Both the position numbers and the translations under genes were made by a program. Below are positions 56,454 through 63,636 of a stretch of DNA of 64,000 nt, piece by piece (position 1 is the stretch's first letter; every line of letters begins with the position of its first letter). Source of the stretch: Flavobacterium sp. CS20 (GTDB lineage Bacteria; Bacteroidota; Bacteroidia; Flavobacteriales; Flavobacteriaceae); NCBI RefSeq assembly GCF_018080005.1, contig NZ_CP073015.1, forward strand, positions 2,942,501-3,006,500, written 5' to 3'. Below the pieces are notes generated by a model. The model ran no database searches, was not told the origin of the DNA, and saw only the letters and a list, made by a program, of their open reading frames with translations.

Positions 56454-56477
56454 TATATTTGTATAACACTCTGTTAT
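56454..56477 (+). promoter_or_regulatory. Promoter and operator of the toxin-antitoxin operon
   Basis: TATATTTG (56454-56461) is a -7 element, with TTG at 56436-56438 (15-base spacer, slightly short). It is followed at once by an inverted repeat ATAACA-CTC-TGTTAT (56463-56477), as expected for autoregulation by a ribbon-helix-helix antitoxin. An AGGTGA ribosome-binding site at 56490-56495 is unusually good for this phylum. Confidence 0.5.
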
Positions 56478-56499
56478 TAATAATTAAATAGGTGATATT

Positions 56500-56727
56500 A
56501 TGGCAACAAAAATTCAAACAGCTGTTAGGCTAAACAAAGATTTAATTGAAGTTTTAAAAGAAAAAGCAAAGGCAGATAATAGAAGTCTGAACAATTATAT
56601 TGAAAAATTGTTATACCAAGATGTTGGTCATATACCTAATCAGGCAACCAAATCAGCTATTGAAGAAGCTCAAAATAGTAATCTGGAGAGAGTTGAAGAC
56701 CTTGATGATTGGTTGGAAAAATTGTAA
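56500..56727 (+). CDS. RHH-type antitoxin of a type II toxin-antitoxin system
   Basis: A 75-residue protein with an N-terminal ribbon-helix-helix pattern (KIQTAVRLNKDLIEVLKEKA, then NRSLNNYIEKLL) and an acidic C-terminus (ERVEDLDDWLEKL) of the kind that wraps around RelE/YafQ toxins. It should repress its own promoter through the inverted repeat at 56463-56477. It is followed three bases later by the toxin gene. A visible Shine-Dalgarno sequence (AGGTGA) sets it apart from neighbouring genes and hints at acquisition by transfer. Confidence 0.8.
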   Translation: MATKIQTAVRLNKDLIEVLKEKAKADNRSLNNYIEKLLYQDVGHIPNQATKSAIEEAQNSNLERVEDLDDWLEKL

Positions 56728-56730
56728 AAG

Positions 56731-57013
56731 ATGTATCATTTAGAGCCAACTACTCGGTTTACAAAAGATTTAAAAAAAAATAAAAAAGTTAGAAAAGAAC
56801 TGCACTGCTCATGTGAATGTGTTGAAAAAACTTCAAAAAGGAGGTCTTTCTGAAATCCCAAAAACAATGCGACCTCATCGACTGAAAGGCGTTTATAAAA
56901 ACAATTGGGAATGTCATATTAAACCAGATTTATTGATCATTTGGTTTCAAATTGATAAGCATCAAGTGATACGATTAATCCGAATCGGTTCACATTCAGA
57001 ATTGTTTCAATAA
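56731..57013 (+). pseudogene. YafQ/RelE-family mRNA interferase toxin, frameshifted in an A9 tract
   Basis: The ATG at 56731 begins MYHLEPTTRFTKDLKK, the usual YafQ-type N-terminus, but the frame continues KNKKVRKELHCSCE and stops early. Deleting one A from the nine-A run (56772-56780) restores KKIKKLEKNCTAHVNVLKKL, then the conserved HRLKGVYKNNWECHIKPDLL and RIGSHSELF end, about 93 residues in total. Catalytic-type residues (His near HRLKGVY, His and Asp of ECHIKPD, His of GSHSELF) are present in the restored frame. The break may be a true loss, slippage-based switching, or a homopolymer sequencing error. Confidence 0.75.
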
Positions 57014-57144
57014 AATAATTTATTTATAAACTAAGTTCACTTTTGGCGTTTTAGTTTCCACCACAGATTCACAGATACCTTAGATTTAGTTGTTGAAGCC
57101 AATCTTTATCAAAGCAAAAATCATTACAAATAACCTCATAACCC

Positions 57145-57166
57145 TTATAAGTTTTTAAACTTATAA
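57145..57166. repeat. Perfect inverted repeat downstream of CBS and toxin genes
   Basis: TTATAAGTTT-TT-AAACTTATAA, with two 10-base arms, between the convergent toxin and CBS genes. It lacks a T run on either side, so its role as a terminator is doubtful. Just upstream (57061-57076) is CCACAGATTCACAGAT, a string I recall from other Bacteroidetes intergenic regions. Confidence 0.45.
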
Positions 57167-57177
57167 CCGCAAAAAAA

Positions 57178-58158
57178 CTACTCCAAATACCCTTTTTCCT
57201 TCATCCACTCATCATTATACATTTTACCGACATATCGACTGCCATGGTCGTGAAAGAGGACAACGACTACATCATCTTTTTTGAAATGTTCTTTTAGTTG
57301 AAGCAAGCCTTTAACCGTCGCTCCAGCAGAATTTCCGAGAAACATTCCTTCTTCTTTTGCCAGTTTTCGCGTGTAAATTGCCGCATCTTTATCGGTGACT
57401 TTAGTAAAACCATCAATGATTTCAAAACGCACATTTTTAGGGAGAATATCTTCGCCAATGCCTTCGGTAACGTAGGGATAAATTTCATTTTCGTCAAAAA
57501 TTCCCGTCTCGTGATATTTTTTAAACACCGAGCCATACGTATCAATTCCCCAAACTTTAATATTTGGATTTTTTAATTTAAGATAACTACCAACACCTGA
57601 AATAGTTCCGCCTGTACCAACACCAACAACAAAATGCGTGATTTTGCCATCGGTTTGTTCCCAAATTTCTGGTCCAGTGGTTTTGAAATGAGCTTTACAA
57701 TTAGACGGATTATCATATTGATTGACATACCAAGAGTTTGGTGTTTCTCTTGCTAATCTTGCTGAAGTAGAATAATAAGACTCTGGGTCGTCTGGTGCAA
57801 CGTCTGTTGGACAAACGTGGACTTCACATCCAACGGCTTTGAGAATATTCATTTTTTCTTGGCTTTGCTTGTCACTCAGCACGCAAATCACTTTATAGCC
57901 TTTCACTATGGCGACTAAAGCTAAACCCATTCCTGTATTGCCTGAAGTACCTTCAATGATTGTGCCGCCAGGTTTGAGACGACCATCGGCTTCGGCGTCT
58001 TCTATCATTTGTAAAGCCATGCGGTCTTTAACAGAGTTACCTGGGTTAAAGGTTTCGTATTTGCCTAAAACTAAAGCATCAATATCTGATACAATAGTAT
58101 TGAGCTTGACTAAAGGCGTATTTCCAATCGTTTCTAAGATATTTTTGGCGTATTGCAT
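57178..58158 (-). CDS. Cystathionine beta-synthase / cysteine synthase-like PLP enzyme
   Basis: A 326-residue fold-type II PLP enzyme. The PLP lysine is Lys44 in NPGNSVKDRMA. The phosphate-binding loops are EGTSGNTGMG and GVGTGGTISG, and the serine site is in the C-terminal GNSAGATVKG. The C-terminus FHDHGSRYVGKMYNDEWM is more typical of CBS cores than of CysK. It lacks the regulatory CBS domain pair. It would make cystathionine from serine and homocysteine or cysteine from activated serine; the exact reaction is uncertain. A second decayed C-terminus lies at 56289. Confidence 0.88.
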   Translation of the reverse strand: MQYAKNILETIGNTPLVKLNTIVSDIDALVLGKYETFNPGNSVKDRMALQMIEDAEADGRLKPGGTIIEGTSGNTGMGLALVAIVKGYKVICVLSDKQSQEKMNILKAVGCEVHVCPTDVAPDDPESYYSTSARLARETPNSWYVNQYDNPSNCKAHFKTTGPEIWEQTDGKITHFVVGVGTGGTISGVGSYLKLKNPNIKVWGIDTYGSVFKKYHETGIFDENEIYPYVTEGIGEDILPKNVRFEIIDGFTKVTDKDAAIYTRKLAKEEGMFLGNSAGATVKGLLQLKEHFKKDDVVVVLFHDHGSRYVGKMYNDEWMKEKGYLE

Positions 58159-58175
58159 AATCTCATTTTGATTTG

Positions 58176-58183
58176 CAAAAGTA
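58176..58183 (-). promoter_or_regulatory. -7 element of the CBS-like gene
   Basis: Reverse strand TACTTTTG, 17 bases before the ATG at 58158. No TTG at the expected -33 position. Confidence 0.4.
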
Positions 58184-58231
58184 TAAGAAATTAATGTTTT
58201 GAAGCTTTAAAATGAATAAAACAAGAAAATT

Positions 58232-59494
58232 TTAATCAAACTTTATAGCCTTGACAGGCGAAATTTTTGTGATGATATAAGAAGGCAGTAAAAGCATGAG
58301 AAGGCAAACAAGAATTGTGCCGAGATTGATGCCTAACAAATAAGTCCAGTCAATGTAAACTGGGGCATGAGTAACATAATAAGTTTCTGGATTAAGACTG
58401 ATTATTTTTCCATTTTTTTGAAGGAGCAGTAACCCAATTCCAATTAGGTTTCCCCAAAACAAGCCTTTTAAAATTAAATAGGTAGCATTGTAAAGAAATA
58501 TTTTTCTGATGCTAAAATTTTGACAGCCTAAAGCTTTTAAAATCCCAACAAGCTGGGTTTGTTCTAAAATTAAAACCAACAAAGCCGTAATCATATTGAT
58601 ACCTGCAATGATGACCATAATGATGACGATTAACGCAATATTGACATCAAAAAGTGCAATCCATTCAAAAATGGTAGGATATTGACTAACTATAGTTGTG
58701 GCATTGAGAAAAGAACCTATGTTTTCATACACCTGTATTCCTGTTTGTTGGATGTCATCAAAATCTGAAACCATGAGTTCAAATTGACCAATTTGGTAAT
58801 CTTCCCATTTGTTGAGGCGTTGAATTTGTTTGATATCAGTCATCAAAAATTGCTTGTCAAACTCTAAAAAACCTGAATTGTAAATTCCCACAATATCAAA
58901 AGCTACCAATCTTGGTCGGTCGTTGTCTTTATCTTTTAAGAAATAAACAATAACCTTATCGCCCAACTCAAAACCAAGTCGATCAGCAAGATATTCAGAA
59001 ATCATAATTTCTTTGCTGATATTTTCAGTCAGGTTTAGTTTTCTGCCTTCAACGATAAATTCATCAAAAAAAGACCAATCGTAATCTGTAGAAACACCTT
59101 TAACCACAATACCTTCAAAATCATTTTCGGTGCGGATGACGCCGTATTTTGAAGCGGTTTTTTGGACGTGAGTTATTTCAGGAACACTTTCAAATTTGGG
59201 ATAAAAATCCTGTCTCGCATCAATAGGTTGTAAGTTTTGATTAGATTGATTACTCGTAAAACTTCTGATGGTGATATGCCCGTTGAAAGCGGTAATTTTA
59301 TCTCTGATTTTTTGTTGTAAACCTAAACCAGTACCAAAAGCTAAAATCATCATGATGATGCCAATACTTATGGCAGTTACAGCAATTTTTATTATTGGGG
59401 AAGAAACCTTACTTTTATAGCCTTTGGTTTTAATCAGCTTTTTCGATATGAAATATTCAAAATTCAATTTGTTCGCTCTGTTTTTCAGGTTCAA
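58232..59494 (-). CDS. LolC/LolE-like ABC transporter permease (FtsX domain)
   Basis: A 420-residue permease with an N-terminal helix (about 33-55: IIKIAVTAISIGIIMMILAF), a large periplasmic domain (about 60-265) and three C-terminal helices (about 275-300, 325-350 and 375-405), the MacB/FtsX layout. It resembles LolC/LolE, which release lipoproteins for transfer to the outer membrane; the matching ATPase is not adjacent. A TTG at 59467 (giving MNFEYFISKKL) fits the family N-terminus better than the ATG at 59494, which would overlap the divergent namZ gene by 47 bases. Confidence 0.85.
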   Translation of the reverse strand: MNLKNRANKLNFEYFISKKLIKTKGYKSKVSSPIIKIAVTAISIGIIMMILAFGTGLGLQQKIRDKITAFNGHITIRSFTSNQSNQNLQPIDARQDFYPKFESVPEITHVQKTASKYGVIRTENDFEGIVVKGVSTDYDWSFFDEFIVEGRKLNLTENISKEIMISEYLADRLGFELGDKVIVYFLKDKDNDRPRLVAFDIVGIYNSGFLEFDKQFLMTDIKQIQRLNKWEDYQIGQFELMVSDFDDIQQTGIQVYENIGSFLNATTIVSQYPTIFEWIALFDVNIALIVIIMVIIAGINMITALLVLILEQTQLVGILKALGCQNFSIRKIFLYNATYLILKGLFWGNLIGIGLLLLQKNGKIISLNPETYYVTHAPVYIDWTYLLGINLGTILVCLLMLLLPSYIITKISPVKAIKFD

Positions 59495-60665
59495 AAATAC
59501 AGTTTTATTTAGTTTGTTTTTGATTTTAGCCTGTCAAGCTCAAGATAAATCTTCTAACGAGCAGAAATTGTTGACTGGTGCTGACCAAACTGAAAAATAT
59601 GTGAACGATTTAAGACAAAAAAACATCGCTATTGTTGCCAATCAAACTTCTGTCATTAAAAATAATAGAGATGGTTATACACATCTCGTCGATTCGCTTT
59701 TAAGTCTTAATATCAATATAAAAAAAGTATTTGCACCCGAACACGGATTTCGTGGTCAAGCTGATGCAGGTGAAAAAGTTGATGATGCTATCGATGCTAA
59801 AACAGGGTTATCGATTATTTCACTTTATGCTAGTCATAAAAAACCAACAGAAACCGATTTGAAAGGAATTGATATGTTGGTTTTTGATATCCAAGATGTT
59901 GGCGTGCGGTTTTATACGTATATTTCTACTTTACATTATGTCATGGAAGCTTGTGCAGAGCAAGATATTCCTTTGATAGTTTTGGATCGACCAAATCCCA
60001 ACCGACATTATGTTGATGGACCTGTTTTAGAAAAAGCACATCAAAGCTTTGTTGGTATGCATCCTGTGCCAATAGTTTATGGTTTAACGATTGGTGAATA
60101 TGCTCAAATGATCAATGGAGAACAATGGCTTAAAAATCAAGTCAAGTGTGAATTAAAAATTGTGCCTTTAAAAAATTACGATACTAAAAAAAACTATAAA
60201 TTGCCTATAAAACCATCGCCTAATTTACATAGCACATTATCAATAAATTTATATCCGAGTTTATGTTTTTTTGAAGGCACAAATGTCAATGCAGGTCGAG
60301 GCACATCAACACCTTTTCAAGTGTTTGGATCGCCGTTTTTAGATCGAGAAAAATATGATTTTCAGTATGTTCCTGAGCCTAATCTAGGTTCAAAATACCC
60401 TAAACATCAAGGCAAAATTTGCTATGGAATGGATTTAACTTCACATCAATTTTTATCAGAAATTCATTTAGTTTGGCTGATTGAAGCCTATCAAAACACA
60501 TCAAATCAAGATGATTTTTTTAATTCCTTTTTCACAAAATTAGCAGGCACAACACAACTTCAAAACCAAATTGAAAAAGGAATGAGTAGCATAGAAATCA
60601 AAGCGACCTGGCAAAAAGATATAGATGATTTTAAAAAACTGAAGAAGCAATATCATTTGTATTAA
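59448..60665 (+). CDS. NamZ-like exo-beta-N-acetylmuramidase (DUF1343) lipoprotein
   Basis: A 405-residue lipoprotein with the signal FSLFLILAC (lipobox Cys near residue 27). It then has the DUF1343 domain with VFAPEHGFRGQADAGEKVDD, DMLVFDIQDVGVRFYTYIS, LDRPNPN and FEGTNVNAGRGTSTPFQVFG. This family, now GH171, removes terminal MurNAc from peptidoglycan fragments and works in cell-wall recycling. I take the ATG at 59448, since the one at 59424 lies further inside the divergent permease gene. It probably acts in the periplasm attached to a membrane. Confidence 0.9.
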   Translation: MKYSKFNLFALFFRFKNTVLFSLFLILACQAQDKSSNEQKLLTGADQTEKYVNDLRQKNIAIVANQTSVIKNNRDGYTHLVDSLLSLNINIKKVFAPEHGFRGQADAGEKVDDAIDAKTGLSIISLYASHKKPTETDLKGIDMLVFDIQDVGVRFYTYISTLHYVMEACAEQDIPLIVLDRPNPNRHYVDGPVLEKAHQSFVGMHPVPIVYGLTIGEYAQMINGEQWLKNQVKCELKIVPLKNYDTKKNYKLPIKPSPNLHSTLSINLYPSLCFFEGTNVNAGRGTSTPFQVFGSPFLDREKYDFQYVPEPNLGSKYPKHQGKICYGMDLTSHQFLSEIHLVWLIEAYQNTSNQDDFFNSFFTKLAGTTQLQNQIEKGMSSIEIKATWQKDIDDFKKLKKQYHLY

Positions 60666-60830
60666 ATTTAAACATTAAAGTCAAATTTTTATTCTGAATA
60701 GACCCCAAAGGTCTTGAAGTAAGAACAATTTTTTTTTTTTGTATCTGTTGCCTGATGGTCTGGCAAAAAAACTTAATAACGCCTTATTAAATTAACGTTA
60801 AGTCGAGTCATTTTAGTTTTGGCTTTTTAA

Positions 60831-60838
60831 TATCTTTG
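60831..60838 (+). promoter_or_regulatory. -7 element of metK
   Basis: TATCTTTG ends four bases before the riboswitch begins, so the RNA would start at or just before the aptamer. The -33 box is not clear (nearest TTG at 60819 is too close). Between namZ and this element (60666-60830) I see only a small hairpin AGACC/GGTCT (60700-60714) followed by a T run, perhaps a weak namZ terminator. Confidence 0.5.
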
Positions 60839-60841
60839 CAT

Positions 60842-60892
60842 CGAGGAAAAATTTGACTGATTGCAACCTTTTACAAATGCTAAAACAGTTCT
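60842..60892 (+). ncRNA. SAM-II-like riboswitch in the metK leader
   Basis: The segment has the conserved parts of the SAM-II aptamer in order. Stem P1 is GAGG (60843-60846) with CCTT (60867-60870). Its loop has ATTTGACTGATTGCAA (60851-60866), close to the SAM-II loop AUUUAACCGUAUUGCAA. Then comes ACAAATGCTAAAA, close to AUAAAUGUAGCUAAAA. GACTG (60855-60859) can pair with CAGTT (60886-60890) to form the pseudoknot. The position before metK makes SAM feedback sensible. Recognition is from memory of the family consensus. Confidence 0.75.
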
Positions 60893-60969
60893 TCACAACT
60901 TTTTTATCTTGTAATTTGCGTAGTCTTTTATCGTCAAAGTTTTTAAATTAATATTGAAAAAAAATACTT

Positions 60970-62219
60970 ATGTCCTATTTATTTACTTCAGAAAGTGTCT
61001 CTGAAGGTCATCCCGATAAAATTGCAGATCAAATCAGCGATGCTTTACTCGATTACTTTTTAGCTTATGATAAAGATGCTAAAGTGGCATGTGAAACTTT
61101 AGTTACTACAGGTCAAGTGGTTTTGGCTGGTGAAGTTAAAAGCAATACCTATCTTGATGTGCAACAAGTCGCTAGAGATGTTATCAACAACATAGGTTAT
61201 ACCAAAAGTGAATACCGATTTAGTGGCGATTCTCGTGGCGTCATTTCTGCAATACATGAGCAGTCTCAAGATATCAATCAAGGCGTTGATAAATCTGACA
61301 AAGAAAAACAAGGTGCTGGTGACCAAGGAATGATGTTTGGCTATGCAACAAATGAAACTGAAAATTATATGCCGTTAGCACTGGATATTTCACATAAAAT
61401 CTTAAAAGAATTAGCAACTTTACGGCGTGAACATAAAGACATCACGTACCTCAGACCCGATGCTAAAGCTCAAATCACCATTGAATATTCAGATGATAAT
61501 GTGCCACAGCGTATTGATACCATAGTGATTTCTACTCAACACGACGAATTTGATACTGATGACAATATGCTAAAAAAAATAAAGCAGGATATCAAAACCA
61601 TACTTATACCACGTGTGAAAGCTTTGTTTTCTGAAGATATTCAAGCTTTATTTGATGATAATATTACCTATCATATCAACCCCACAGGAAAATTTGTGAT
61701 TGGTGGTCCGCATGGTGATGCAGGTTTGACAGGTCGGAAAATCATTGTTGATACATATGGAGGCAAAGGTGCTCACGGCGGTGGTGCTTTTTCAGGAAAA
61801 GATCCAAGTAAAGTTGACCGCTCGGCAGCTTATGCGGCTCGACATATTGCTAAAAACATGGTTGCAGAGGCATAGCTGATGAAGTCCTGGTGCAAGTGTC
61901 TTACGCTATCGGCATTGACCAACCGACATCAATTTCGGTGAATACTCAGCACAAACATATTGATGTTTCTGATAGTGAAATCGCAAAAGTTATCAAAGCC
62001 ATTTTTGATATGCGACCAGCGACTATTGAAAAACGCCTAAAACTAAGAAATCCGATTTATTTAGAAACCGCGAGTTACGGACATATGGGAAGAACACCAC
62101 AAACTGTAACCAAACATTTTGAAACAACTTATTCTGGCAAAAAATCTGTAGAAGTTGAATTGTTTACTTGGGAGAAATTGGATTATGTAGAGACTTTAAA
62201 AGCAGAATTTGGCTTATAG
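60970..62219 (+). pseudogene. metK: S-adenosylmethionine synthetase with an apparent one-base deletion
   Basis: MetK makes SAM from methionine and ATP. The first frame (60970-61875) has [32 protein letters not shown] and [20 protein letters not shown], as usual. It stops right after [11 protein letters not shown]. Another frame resumes with VQVSYAIGIDQPTSI and runs to 62219. Inserting one base after GTTGCAG (61861-61867) gives [20 protein letters not shown], the family sequence, and 416 residues in total, a normal length. Because metK is essential, a sequencing or assembly error is more likely than a true pseudogene. All catalytic regions are otherwise intact. Confidence 0.85.
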
Positions 62220-62280
62220 TTATTTTAACTTCCTTTTGAATTACTCAACTTGAGTGAGTTTAAGAGTTCTCATTTGGCTT

Positions 62281-62411
62281 AGGGATTGAAACGGCATCTT
62301 TTTTGGAATTTACCTTAGCGTAGTGCAATTTGCAAAGTGCCGTCTTAAACGGTAATTTGCAAATTGCTACGGATGCTTGGTAAATTCCAAAAAAATATAG
62401 TGGAAAGCCCG
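62281..62411. repeat. Long structured palindromic element between metK and aspartate aminotransferase
   Basis: Outer arms TTTTTTGGAATTTACC (62299-62314) and GGTAAATTCCAAAAAA (62379-62394) are perfect 16-base complements. Inside are CGTAG-T-GCAATTTGCAAA and TTTGCAAATTGCTACG, paired with one bulge, and a CCGT/ACGG tip. The flanks GGGATTGAAACGGC (62282-62295) and GTGGAAAGCCC (62400-62410) can close with a GGG/CCC helix. The form, a variable hairpin between GAAACGGC-like and GGAAAGCCC-like flanks, resembles an intergenic element I recall as common in Flavobacteria. It is not a classical terminator, as no T run follows on either strand. Confidence 0.65.
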
Positions 62412-62436
62412 TTAAAAGCCCCAAATACTTATTAGG

Positions 62437-63623
62437 CTATTGTAAAACTTCAGAAATACGTTTAATCGCTTCTCTAATTTGTGTTTCAGAAGCGACGTAT
62501 GAAATCCGAATACAATCTGGATTGCCAAAAGCTTCGCCCGTAACCGTAGCGACGTTTGCTTCTTCTAAAAGCAACATACTAAAATCAGTAGCATTTTTAA
62601 TATGATGACCTTTGATGGTTTTTCCAAACCAAGCACTGACATTAGGAAATACGTAAAAAGCACCTTGAGGTTGATTGCATTCAAATCCTTTTAGGTCATT
62701 TAGAAGGTCTAAAATAATTTCACGTCGATTGGCAAATTGATCCACCATATATTGAATTTTGCTCACGGGTTCTTGCAAAGCCGTAATCACAGCACGTTGG
62801 GCAATACAGTTGGCTCCACTGGTCACTTGGCCTTGGAGTTTGGTGCAAGCTTTTGCGATATATTCTGGAGCACCGATGTAACCGATTCGCCAGCCTGTCA
62901 TAGCAAATGCTTTTGATACGCCGTTGACCGTTACGGTGCGGTCATACATATCGTCAAATTGTGCCATTGAAGCGTGTCCACCGATAAAATTGATATGTTC
63001 ATAAATCTCATCACTGACAACTATTATTTGAGGGTGTTTCTGTAAAACATCTGCCAAAGCACGAAGTTCATCTTTTGTATAAACCGAACCACTCGGGTTG
63101 CAAGGCGAACTGTACCAAAGCATTTTGGTTTTTGGGGTTATGGCGGTTTCGAGTTGCTCTGGAGTCATTTTAAAATCTTGCTCGATAGAGGTTTTTACTT
63201 CAACCGCTTTGCCTTCACAAAGTCCGATAATATCTCGGTAACTGACCCAATATGGACAAGGCAAAATCACTTCATCATTTGGGTCGAGTAGAGCAGAGGC
63301 GATGTTGTATAAGGCTTGTTTAGCACCTGTAGAAACAGTGATTTGACTTAAGTCGTAATTGAGATTATTGTCACGTTTAAACTTGTGTTGAATGGCTTTT
63401 TTTAAGTCTGGATAACCATCAACGAGCGTGTAGGAATTGTAGTTATCGTTTATAGCTTGAATCGCAGCATCTTTGATATAATCTGGTGTGTTAAAATCAG
63501 GTTCACCAAGGCTTAAACCGATAACATCTTTACCTTCAGCTTTGAGTTCTCTGGCTTTTCTGCCATAGCTAAAGTGGCTGAGGTTTGTAAGTTATTGATT
63601 TTTTGTGAAAGGTTAGTTTTCAT
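62437..63623 (-). pseudogene. Aspartate aminotransferase-like PLP enzyme with an apparent one-base deletion
   Basis: A class I aminotransferase. From the ATG at 63623 the frame reads MKTNLSQKINNLQTSATLAM and then shifts: AEKPENSKLK to a stop. Inserting one base after ATGGCAG (near 63561) restores MAAKARELKAEGKDVIGLSL and then GEPDFNTPDYIKDAA, joining the 277-residue frame at 62437-63270. That frame has the PLP lysine in VNGVSKAFAMTGWRIG, SSPCNPSGSVY and DEIYEHI. The restored protein is 395 residues, normal for AspC/AatA types. The break is at the same kind of site as in metK, so an error is likely. Confidence 0.8.
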
Positions 63624-63636
63624 AACTCAAAATATT

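Noticed and set aside
57298..57576. 92-codon forward ORF opposite the CBS-like gene
   Set aside because: It is antisense to a well-supported gene and has no domain or plausible start region.
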